Both the position numbers and the translations under genes were made by a program. This document shows, in pieces, positions 24,035 through 31,959 of a DNA stretch of 47,674 nt. Origin of the DNA: CBCPMX01 sp965120355 (GTDB taxonomy: Bacteria; Bacillota; Clostridia; Oscillospirales; Oscillospiraceae); assembly GCA_965120355.1 (NCBI GenBank), contig CBCPMX010000045.1:1-47674 (forward strand), in the 5' to 3' direction. The notes beneath the pieces are model-generated. The model searched no databases. It was not told the origin of the DNA and was given only the letters and a program-made list of their open reading frames with translations. Numbering within the stretch: position 1 is the stretch's first letter; every line of letters begins with the position of its first letter.

Positions 24035-24997
24035 TTATACAGGCGCCAGAACCTGTTCCACCACTTCCTGAATCAGAGCGTTGGGATCCTGGCGTTCGGT
24101 TTTTGCTTCGTGACTGAGGGAAATACGGTGGCCCAACACGAAGGGGGCCAAGTACTTCACATCGTCAGGAATGACATAGCTGCGGCCCCGGAACAGGGCC
24201 AGAACCTTGGCCGCGGCGTTCAGAGAGATAGAGCCGCGGGGGGAGCTTCCCAGGGTGATTTTTGAGTTGTGCCGCGTAGCGGTTACAATTTCCACCATGT
24301 AGCGTTCCACTGCCGGTTCCACCCACACGCGGTCTGCCAGCTCCCGCAGTTCCAGTACTTCCTGCCGGGTGATCACGGCGGAAATGGCGGCCTTGGCTTT
24401 TGTACCGTTGTGGACGATGCGCTGCTCTTCTTCCACGGTGGGATAGCCCATGGAGAGCTTGATGAGGAACCGGTCGATCTGCGCTTCCGGCAGAGGGTAG
24501 GTGCCGAAGGACTCCAAAGGGTTTTGTGTGGCCATGACCATGAACGGTTCTTCCAGCCGGTAAGTGACGGAGTCCACTGTGACCTGTTTTTCCTCCATGG
24601 CTTCCAGCAATGCGGCCTGGGTTTTGGCGGAGGCGCGGTTCGTCTCATCGGCCAAAACCAGATTGCTCATGACCGCACCGGGCCGAAACTCAAATTCGCC
24701 GGTTTTCTGATTATAGACGGAAAAGCCGGTCACGTCCGAGGGCATCAGATCCGGTGTAAACTGAATGCGCTTGAAGCCGCAGTCCACACTTTTTGCAATG
24801 GCGGATACCAGGCTGGTCTTGCCGACGCCCGGCACATCTTCCAACAGTACATGCCCTCGGGCCAGCAGCGCCAGCAGAACCAGTTCCACAGCCTGCCGTT
24901 TGCCGATAATGACGGTCTCCACATTGTCGATCACTCGTTCGATCTGGGAAGCGGCATGGCGAACTTCCTCGGGCGTGAGACGATTTGTTGCGTCCAT
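24035..24997 (-). CDS. MoxR family AAA+ ATPase
   Basis: 320 aa. MoxR ATPases act as chaperones for metal or cofactor insertion and for secreted von Willebrand domain proteins. The Walker A motif is EDVPGVGKTS and the Walker B with sensor region is LVLADETNRASAKTQAALLEAMEE. The arginine-finger segment is EAQIDRFLIKLSMGYP. The C-terminal lid domain ends normally. The ATG at 24997 follows AGGGATCC. It lies 18 bases after the DUF4129-like gene and 22 bases before moeA. Confidence 0.95.
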   Translation of the reverse strand: MDATNRLTPEEVRHAASQIERVIDNVETVIIGKRQAVELVLLALLARGHVLLEDVPGVGKTSLVSAIAKSVDCGFKRIQFTPDLMPSDVTGFSVYNQKTGEFEFRPGAVMSNLVLADETNRASAKTQAALLEAMEEKQVTVDSVTYRLEEPFMVMATQNPLESFGTYPLPEAQIDRFLIKLSMGYPTVEEEQRIVHNGTKAKAAISAVITRQEVLELRELADRVWVEPAVERYMVEIVTATRHNSKITLGSSPRGSISLNAAAKVLALFRGRSYVIPDDVKYLAPFVLGHRISLSHEAKTERQDPNALIQEVVEQVLAPV

Positions 24998-25015
24998 AGG
25001 GGGATCCCTCCTAAT

Positions 25016-26350
25016 TTATAATACGAAATAGTTTATCAGATAGCGGATGCGGCCAGATAGAGCCCGGTAGTTTTGCAGGAAAATAGGATACAGGCTGGCC
25101 AATGCTGCGCAGTCTGTTTCGGACGCCGGAAGTCCACCGTAGCGGGCGTCCATATAAAGCGCCGTCATTTCCGACAGGCTCGGACCGCCTTCCAAATACG
25201 GCGCCAGCTGCGCCCCATAGCGTTCGGTATATTCCCATTCCGTTTGTGTCGGGGCGCGCGCGCAGCCAATCCGCGAGAACTTTTTCAGATAAAACTGATA
25301 AAGGCCAATGACCTGTTCCTGAGGAGTGCCGGATGTGAGTTTGGTTAGCTGGCGCCTGCGCAGATACCGCCGGAAAAACGGGATAGATGCCAGCAGCAAA
25401 ATGACTAGCAAAATCAGCGCGACCAGCCATCCGGTGAGCTTCCGGTCATAGGACACAGAATGCAGCGTTTGCGATTCCGTAGGAGTCGAGAGGCTGTCTA
25501 ACGGTGCGGAAGGCGCCTGGGATTCGGCGGCGGAGGAATCTGGGCTCTGGTCTGCCGGCGGGCTGTCAGGCGACTGCTCCGGTTCGTTAACAGGGAGCGT
25601 TTGATCCGGCGGCGTGGAAGTCACGGCGTCGTCGGGGACGGGGTATTGCCGGGCAATACCGGCCATCTCCAGGATGTCATAGCGCATATAGTTTGTCAGC
25701 AGCGTCAGGTCTACGGTTGGTGGCTGCAGCGGGCGGATGACCAGCCCCCAAACTGCCAGCGCCAACACAGTTGCCGTCAGGCACAGCCCGGCAGACAGAC
25801 CGAAATACCGGCCAAAATCCGGATTGACTGTGCTGCTGCGTAAGGCCGTAATGCGATACTGCCGCAGCAGAAACAGGGCGATCACCGCCAAAAGAAACAG
25901 AGCGGCGCACCAAGTGGCGACGTTGTATGCCAGAAAGACAAACAGCGCATGGAGACAACTGCCCATGAAAAACAACGCCACAATGCCCAGACGAGACCGC
26001 GACAGGAGAAAGGTAAGCAGCGAAATCAGTGGTGCGGAAATGTAATAAATATATATAGCGGTGGCGCTGCCTTCTTCATCGACAATATCAATGCCAGCGC
26101 TGCGCATCCAGAGGAAGAAAACAGCGGCAATTGCCACAAAGCCCAGCGTGAAGCAGACCATTGTTGTGTGGTTATAGCTGCCGAAATAGGCATAGAGCAG
26201 AGTCAGACCGCAGATGAGAAGCGCCAATGGAATGTTGTTGGCCACCGTGGCCGGTATATAAAATCCCTGTGAGAATGTCAGCACAAGTGTGACTGCGGTT
26301 ATCCAGCACAGCAGCGCTTCCCAGATGTGATAACGCCAAAAGGACTTCAT
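25016..26350 (-). CDS. Membrane protein with C-terminal DUF4129-like domain
   Basis: 444 aa. About six to seven N-terminal membrane helices (residues 1-205) precede an extracytoplasmic segment. A proline/serine/aspartate-rich linker (PDSPPADQSPDSSAAE) follows, then one more helix (LVALILLVILLLASIPFF) and a helical C-terminal domain. That last domain has QEQVIGLYQFYLKKFSRIG and a PTQTEWEYTERYG-LAPYL pattern seen in DUF4129 parts of transglutaminase-like MoxR-neighbour proteins. No papain-like Cys-His-Asp core is visible, so the transglutaminase part may be lost. The start overlaps the DUF58 stop by four bases. The ATG follows GGAGGTG. Confidence 0.78.
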   Translation of the reverse strand: MKSFWRYHIWEALLCWITAVTLVLTFSQGFYIPATVANNIPLALLICGLTLLYAYFGSYNHTTMVCFTLGFVAIAAVFFLWMRSAGIDIVDEEGSATAIYIYYISAPLISLLTFLLSRSRLGIVALFFMGSCLHALFVFLAYNVATWCAALFLLAVIALFLLRQYRITALRSSTVNPDFGRYFGLSAGLCLTATVLALAVWGLVIRPLQPPTVDLTLLTNYMRYDILEMAGIARQYPVPDDAVTSTPPDQTLPVNEPEQSPDSPPADQSPDSSAAESQAPSAPLDSLSTPTESQTLHSVSYDRKLTGWLVALILLVILLLASIPFFRRYLRRRQLTKLTSGTPQEQVIGLYQFYLKKFSRIGCARAPTQTEWEYTERYGAQLAPYLEGGPSLSEMTALYMDARYGGLPASETDCAALASLYPIFLQNYRALSGRIRYLINYFVL

Positions 26351-27555
26351 GCCAGCACCTCCCCCGCAGATTTTCCGGTCTGGCACGGGATGCCGGCATA
26401 CCGCAATCGTAAAATCCGCGCCAGAAGTGTTTTTCTGCGGACTTCGTCAAGCGGATCCGGCAGCAGGAGGCAGACCATAGGTTCTTTTCCGTTCTGTTTC
26501 AGAAGCTGCAGGGCCGAAACCGTTTCCTCGGTCAACTCCGCCGAACAAAGCAGAATGTTGCGCTGGCTCAGGCCGCTGCCGCACTCCTGCCGCAGCATGT
26601 TGGCCAGACGGCCCGTCTGATCCGCATCCCGCACCTGCATATATGGCAGCCAGGGCCGCAGTTCCCGGAAGGAGGCCGGCGTACACCGGCGTGGCTGGCC
26701 GTCATCGCCCGGCAAAATCATGAGATAGTCCATGCCGTTGCGGGCAGCCCACTGACCTGCGCTTGCGCCGGTTTCCGCAACGCCGTCAGCCATTTGGAGC
26801 CGTGTTTCCCGGTCATAGTCCGGAATGCAGAAGTCCAGAATGAGCACAACTCCGTTCTGGGCGTGACTCTCCATCTGCTTGGTCATGAGGCTGCCGGCAT
26901 GGGCAGACAGTTTCCACTGGATCGTTTTGACGGGGTCGCCGTAGGCGTAATCCCGGACGCCCACATAGTCCATGCCGGACAGGGGAGAGACCGTCTGTGC
27001 GCGGTCATTTTCCGATACCTGCCGCTCTGAAAAGGGGAGGCTATCCACATGCAGCAGCTGCGGCTGGATGTCCAGACGGCAGTGTTCTTCCTGAATGCTG
27101 ACGGCCTGAAACACGCCGAACAGATCCGTGAGAACCAGCTGGCGCAGGCCGGCTTCGTAGACGCCGATGTGCGGAAAGCTGGCGGACAGAGAAAAATGGC
27201 GCTGCTGCCTGGGTGAAAGCGTCAGCTGAAGCGGATAAACATGGTCGTCGCAACCGCTGCCGTCCGTGAGGTAGAATTCCATGCGCAGATTTGGCGCTGG
27301 CAGGCGGCTTCGGTTTTCCACCTGCGCATCGAAGGGAATCTCTTCACCGCGGGTCAGCACAGAACGCTCCGGTCTGGCTGTGCAGGTGAGCTGGTCCTTG
27401 ATCAGCAGAAGATGAATGAAGGACAACAGGACGCACAGCAGTACCGTCAAGCTTGGCAGATATCCTACGGGCCCATTGGTCATAGCCGCCGGGAGCAGAG
27501 ACAGGATTAAAACTACCAGAAGTCCAATGAGCTTTTTTGTGGGCCGGAGCTTCAA
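26347..27555 (-). CDS. DUF58 domain protein
   Basis: 402 aa from TTG at 27555, eight bases after AGGAGG; an ATG at 27561 lies too close to the site. Two N-terminal hydrophobic helices (KLIGLLVVLILSLLPAAM and LTVLLCVLLSFIHLLL) precede an immunoglobulin-like segment. DUF58 follows, with the signature YAYGDPVKTIQWKLSA, close to the family Y-x-x-G-D-x-x-R-x-I-D-W-x-x-S-A. A vWA-like fold follows with VVLILDF. DUF58 proteins work with MoxR ATPases. The first codon overlaps the stop of the upstream permease (TTGA), coupling the ABC genes and the MoxR module. Confidence 0.88.
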   Translation of the reverse strand: MKLRPTKKLIGLLVVLILSLLPAAMTNGPVGYLPSLTVLLCVLLSFIHLLLIKDQLTCTARPERSVLTRGEEIPFDAQVENRSRLPAPNLRMEFYLTDGSGCDDHVYPLQLTLSPRQQRHFSLSASFPHIGVYEAGLRQLVLTDLFGVFQAVSIQEEHCRLDIQPQLLHVDSLPFSERQVSENDRAQTVSPLSGMDYVGVRDYAYGDPVKTIQWKLSAHAGSLMTKQMESHAQNGVVLILDFCIPDYDRETRLQMADGVAETGASAGQWAARNGMDYLMILPGDDGQPRRCTPASFRELRPWLPYMQVRDADQTGRLANMLRQECGSGLSQRNILLCSAELTEETVSALQLLKQNGKEPMVCLLLPDPLDEVRRKTLLARILRLRYAGIPCQTGKSAGEVLA

Positions 27556-28679
27556 GACCATCCCCTCCTGTATTTTAGCATAACAATGGCCATCAGCGGC
27601 ATGGAGAACAGGCTTACCAATGTGCTGATGGAAACCACCCACAAATAGGGGTGAAACGCAAACAGCGCTGTGAGGAAGCGACAGATCAGCATAATCCCGG
27701 CGCCCAGAAGCATACTGCCAATGATGAGCTGCCGGGTATTGGAACCAAACAGATAGCGGCACAGATGGGGAACCAGCATGGCCAGCATTCCCACTTCACC
27801 GCAGTGAATCTGCGCGGCAATCAGCAGAATCGTACTGCAGATCAAGGCCAATACACGCAGCCAGCCGATATTTCGCCCCATGCATCGTGCTTCTTCATCG
27901 GAAAATGTAACCAGATTCAGAGTGTTGCGCAGCGCAAGCAGCGGCACAAGGCCCAAAAGCAGCGCGCCTGCCAGAAAAATTGCGCCGCGGGTATTGCCGA
28001 CGCCCGTGCCGTAGAGGCTCATCTCCTGCAGCACCAAATATTCCGCCTCGTCCAGGTAGTAATATTGGACGGTGGACACCAGCTTTGTAACCACACGGGA
28101 GACGATGCAGCCGGTCAGCAGCATCTCCGTCACAGAGCCCTTGCCGCGGTTGGCCAGCCAACCCACCAGGAAAATGACCAGCAGCAGCCCCAGACTACAG
28201 ACATAGCCATAGACGAACCGCAGGGTGGTCATGGATGCTGCCAGTGTGGAGAATTGAAGCACCAGCAGAAGATTGCCAATGCTGATGCCGCTGGAAACGC
28301 CCAGCAGGGAAGGGCCGGCAATGGGGTTGCGAAATACGCACTGAAAGACTGTCCCCGCCACAGCCAGCACTGCCCCCAGGACCATGACCAGAATACCGCC
28401 CTGGAGCCGGGTAATTGTTTCCAAATAACCGGCGCTGCTTTCGATCAGCGCCAGACGCTGGTCGTAGAGACTCCAATTCAGATACTTGGCCAAAAGACGG
28501 ATAGCCAGCCACAGGTTCTGACAGGTCTGCACCGGCGACAACAGCCGGATGGAGGTAGTGCCAAGGGACAGATACAGAAAAAACAGGGCCAGCAAGAGCA
28601 GCGTGGCCAACGCAAATCTGCGCCGGAGACGGATGCGCTCTTGCTCATATACGTTCAAGCGCGGTTTAGAATGATCCAT
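27552..28679 (-). CDS. FecCD-type ABC permease, second of pair
   Basis: 375 aa. It is one of two permeases that would form the membrane channel of an importer for an iron chelate, corrinoid or similar ligand. About ten helices are predicted. The family segments are RLQGGILVMVLGAVLAVAGTVFQCVFRNPIAGPSLLG near the first third and GEVGMLAMLVPHLCRYLFG near the end. The N-terminus is unusually long, with a charged stretch (EQERIRLRRR) before the first helix. The start is the ATG at 28679 after GGAGGC. It overlaps the other permease by 14 bases and the DUF58 gene by four. Confidence 0.92.
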   Translation of the reverse strand: MDHSKPRLNVYEQERIRLRRRFALATLLLLALFFLYLSLGTTSIRLLSPVQTCQNLWLAIRLLAKYLNWSLYDQRLALIESSAGYLETITRLQGGILVMVLGAVLAVAGTVFQCVFRNPIAGPSLLGVSSGISIGNLLLVLQFSTLAASMTTLRFVYGYVCSLGLLLVIFLVGWLANRGKGSVTEMLLTGCIVSRVVTKLVSTVQYYYLDEAEYLVLQEMSLYGTGVGNTRGAIFLAGALLLGLVPLLALRNTLNLVTFSDEEARCMGRNIGWLRVLALICSTILLIAAQIHCGEVGMLAMLVPHLCRYLFGSNTRQLIIGSMLLGAGIMLICRFLTALFAFHPYLWVVSISTLVSLFSMPLMAIVMLKYRRGWS

Positions 28680-29904
28680 GTCCTTGCCTCCTGTGACGTG
28701 CCATATAAAAGATGAACACAATGCCGCCTCCTACGTTGACGATGGCGCCGGCGTCTATGTAGCCGTTGAGTAAATACGACACATCAAAGGCCAACAGCAG
28801 GAAAATGCCGCCCAGAAAGGCGCTTGCCGGCAGCTGCCGCCGCAGATCGCTGCCGGCGATATAGCGAGCCACATGCGGCACAATGAGGCCGATGAAACTG
28901 ATGGCTCCGCAGAAGGCAACAACGGCGGCGGTCATGATGGTGCTCAACAGGATGCAGACAAACCGCTCTGCACCGGTGCTGACGCCCAATAGCCGTGCCT
29001 CTTCCTCGCCGAAAGCCAAAATGTTCAGCCGCCCTGCCAGTGGAAACAACACTGCCAGAGGCAGCAGCGCCGGCACTGCAAAGCAGGCCAGCAGCAGTGG
29101 ATCCGTAATGCTTTGAAAACTGCCTGCTTGCATAGACTGGATTTCCGTGATGATCATGGTATTGCCGCCGGAGGTGCTCTCATAGTACAGCAGCACGTTC
29201 AGAATGGCGGAAATAGAGCTTGTGAATACAGTGCCGCCGATCATCAGCGGAACAGTGCGGATGCGGCCCCGTCCCACGACTTTGGTCAGCAGCAGAACCA
29301 CCAGGACCACGGTGATGCACCCGGCAAAGACCATGAAATATTGACCGTATTTCTGCCAAACAGTCATGGAGTGATATTCAAAAGCATAGCCCTCATAGGA
29401 GGCGGAAAACAGGCCGGATAGAATCGGCGTGTAAAAGAACATCACATATAGCGTTGCGCCCAAGGTACCGCCGGATTCGATGCCCAACATGGTAGGGCTG
29501 GCCATGGGATTTTGGAACATGGCCTGAAAACAGGCGCCGGACGCACCCAAGGCCATACCGGCGATGACAGGTGTGGCAAACTGACAAAGCCAGAAGTGGA
29601 TTCCGCTCTGCAAGTGGTTGCCGGTGAGCAGGTCCACAATATCAGACACACGGCGCAGACAGTGTTTTGCGACCCAGGCAAGGGACAGATTTCCGTTGAA
29701 CAGATCGACCGTCAGCAGCACGGACAGCACATAGGCCACAATCATGGCTACGCCGCACAGGATGACGCGCCGGCTGCCGTGGTCGAAGGATACGCGGCGG
29801 TTTTCGGTAGTGCGGAAGAGCTTATCTGCATCCTGATCCGCGTGCAGGCGGATGCGCTGCTCTAACTGCGCCCGCTGGGATTCGCTCAGCTTTTTTTGTC
29901 TCAT
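28666..29904 (-). CDS. FecCD-type ABC permease, first of pair
   Basis: 412 aa, longer than the usual 330 or so because of a cytosolic N-terminal extension of about 45 residues and a loop of about 30 residues (SASYEGYAFEYHSMTVWQKY). Typical segments are ATPVIAGMALGASGACFQAMFQNPMASPTMLGI and GAISFIGLIVPHVARYIAG. The ATG at 29904 follows GGGGGG and overlaps the stop of the binding-protein gene by four bases (ATGA). It probably forms a heterodimer with the following permease. Confidence 0.92.
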   Translation of the reverse strand: MRQKKLSESQRAQLEQRIRLHADQDADKLFRTTENRRVSFDHGSRRVILCGVAMIVAYVLSVLLTVDLFNGNLSLAWVAKHCLRRVSDIVDLLTGNHLQSGIHFWLCQFATPVIAGMALGASGACFQAMFQNPMASPTMLGIESGGTLGATLYVMFFYTPILSGLFSASYEGYAFEYHSMTVWQKYGQYFMVFAGCITVVLVVLLLTKVVGRGRIRTVPLMIGGTVFTSSISAILNVLLYYESTSGGNTMIITEIQSMQAGSFQSITDPLLLACFAVPALLPLAVLFPLAGRLNILAFGEEEARLLGVSTGAERFVCILLSTIMTAAVVAFCGAISFIGLIVPHVARYIAGSDLRRQLPASAFLGGIFLLLAFDVSYLLNGYIDAGAIVNVGGGIVFIFYMARHRRQGHGSF

Positions 29905-31781
29905 TGTCCCCCCAAAATCGCATCGATTTGTGTGTCGGACAGGGAATACGAATAAAACAGGCTGTAAAAATCGGAGATATACGCTCGCAGCTGTTCTTCA
30001 GAGATGGCGCCAAAGAAACGCCAGGCAGCCCAGGCGGATTCCAGGATGCTCTCGGCGCTGCCGCCGACCCAACTGGACAGGCCGCTTGGATTGACAACGA
30101 TTTCATAGTCCCCGGAAATCTGGGTGCGGACCAGGTTGCCCTCTTCATCCAGGAAACCGTCGGAATTAAAGCTGCCGTCGCCGGAATTGATATGGGGATA
30201 GACGGTCCACAGACCGTTTTCTTCGGCTTTGCTGGCGGCGATAGCTTCAGCAGTGTGCTTGTCGGCAGCCAGGAGAATGGAGAAGTTTTCTGTACCCAGA
30301 CTGCCGTCGCTCTGTTCCAGCAGCTTCTGACCGTCGGTGATCTGGCCGTCGGCAAGATTGCCGGTGACCTCCATGGTCCGATAGGCTGAGATCAGTGGTG
30401 TGAAATACTGTGCTTTCGGCGTAATGCCGTATTGCGCGGCGGTGTTGACCACATTGGCAAGGCCAAGGTAGCTGGACAGTGTCCGGCAGGAGGTGGTCGC
30501 ACCGTTGCGGATAACGGCGCAGCCGTAACCGGACAGTGTGACATAGTTGTCACTGTACAGCCGGTAGTAGGCGTCGTCGTCCCAGGCGTCTACATAGAGG
30601 GTATAGGTGCCGGCAACGCTTTCACCGGTGTCGCTGTCGCTGTAGGCGGCATAGGCTGCGGTGGCCTGTGACACGGTCTGCGTCAAATCATTCACCCAAG
30701 CGGTATACTCCGCTGCTTGCTGCGGCGCATTGGCGCCGCCGTCGGCGCTCCGATCCCCCAAAACGGTACCAAGGGTCGTCATAATAATGCTGACGTTGGT
30801 GGGAGAAGTGGGGGCCGGTACGACCAAGTAGGCAATCTCATACTCTGCCAGTTGGGCGATTTGGCTGTCGGTCATCGTGGTACTGCCGCTGGCTTCAATG
30901 ACGACGTCCGGTGCGATTTCCAACAGCTCGGCAAAGGCGCTGTCAGACAGCGATGTCTGTCCGCTGCCGCTCCACAGGGCGGGAACATCAGCCAGCGCGG
31001 GATATACTGTGGCTGCCAGGCCGCTGTTCAGATCTGCATTGGTGGCGGCCAGCCTGTCCGGACCGGACAGGATCAAAATCATAATAGCCAGTTCACCCAC
31101 GGCGGCAACTGTATCCACATTTTCCGGAATATTGACCGGGGTACCATAGACGTCCACTACCTGTTTCCAAGTCTGGGCAACGGCGCTGGGTTCATAGAGG
31201 ACGCCTTCTCCGCTGCCCAGGTCACCGCTGTCAGCGCTTTCCGCCGCTGTTTCTTCTGACTCTGCCGCAGCAGCTGCGGCATCGGTTTCGACAGGCTCGG
31301 GCTCTGTGGAGGCGGTTTCTACAGGAATTGGTTCCGGTTCTGCAACTGGCTCGGATGCGCTCGGCTCCGGCTCCGCTGTCTCCATGACGGTGGGAGCTTC
31401 TTGAACAGTCGTGTTCCCGTCAGCGGGGGCGGAATCGTTGATTTCGTCCTCCGCAGCATATTCCAGATTGGCGCTGGATTCTTCGACTTCCGGTTGTTCG
31501 GAAGGCGTTTCCGGCGTGTCTTCCGTAATAGGCAACTCCGGTGTTTCGTCAGTGGTGCGCAGGGCGTCTTCATCGGTTGTGACGTCCTTCAGATCGTCGC
31601 TGGTGTCTTCGTTTTCCGGGTCATTTTCCTCCGGATGAAAGTCCGCTTCGGTATCCACATCCTGACCGCGGCGCATATCATAGATAATCTGTTCCAAAAC
31701 GCTGCTGTAGCGGCAGCCGCATAGAGACAGCAACAGGGCGGCGCACAGCAAAAGACATGTAAGTCGTTTCAAAATGTGCAT
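29901..31781 (-). CDS. ABC substrate-binding lipoprotein with acidic linker
   Basis: 626 aa. The signal peptide MHILKRLTCLLLCAALLLSL ends in the lipobox LCGC, so the protein is membrane-anchored. An unusually long acidic, low-complexity linker follows (about residues 40-190, rich in E, D, T, S and P). The binding domain is near residues 205-626 and is of the class III type used by FecCD systems: VGELAIMILILSGPDRLAATNAD, then LLEIAPDVVIEASGS, then LSSYLGLANVVNTAAQYG. The ligand cannot be named. The ATG follows GGAGGTCC. It is coupled to the permease downstream. Confidence 0.9.
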   Translation of the reverse strand: MHILKRLTCLLLCAALLLSLCGCRYSSVLEQIIYDMRRGQDVDTEADFHPEENDPENEDTSDDLKDVTTDEDALRTTDETPELPITEDTPETPSEQPEVEESSANLEYAAEDEINDSAPADGNTTVQEAPTVMETAEPEPSASEPVAEPEPIPVETASTEPEPVETDAAAAAAESEETAAESADSGDLGSGEGVLYEPSAVAQTWKQVVDVYGTPVNIPENVDTVAAVGELAIMILILSGPDRLAATNADLNSGLAATVYPALADVPALWSGSGQTSLSDSAFAELLEIAPDVVIEASGSTTMTDSQIAQLAEYEIAYLVVPAPTSPTNVSIIMTTLGTVLGDRSADGGANAPQQAAEYTAWVNDLTQTVSQATAAYAAYSDSDTGESVAGTYTLYVDAWDDDAYYRLYSDNYVTLSGYGCAVIRNGATTSCRTLSSYLGLANVVNTAAQYGITPKAQYFTPLISAYRTMEVTGNLADGQITDGQKLLEQSDGSLGTENFSILLAADKHTAEAIAASKAEENGLWTVYPHINSGDGSFNSDGFLDEEGNLVRTQISGDYEIVVNPSGLSSWVGGSAESILESAWAAWRFFGAISEEQLRAYISDFYSLFYSYSLSDTQIDAILGGQ

Positions 31782-31959
31782 AGCAGGACCTCCAATCTAC
31801 GGACAGGGCATTTCACGGAACAAGGCGGCATGGCGCTGCCGCCCTGTTCCCTAAAATCATGGTTGGCCGCCGCCTGTCCGGACCGGAGTCCGAACAGGCG
31901 GCCATACAAGGAAGATAGAAAAGCGAGACGGTTCAGGAGGTTATTGAGGTGTATTTTTG
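31782..31959 (-). other. Intergenic with two large hairpins between SLH and binding-protein genes
   Basis: Two stems are visible. One pairs 31817-31830 with 31837-31850 (one mismatch) and the other pairs 31869-31883 with 31888-31902 (15 pairs, one mismatch, CGGA loop). Neither is followed by a clear T-run on the minus strand. They may stabilise or process the upstream SLH message, or partly terminate it, so that SLH and binding protein are made in different amounts. Confidence 0.5.
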
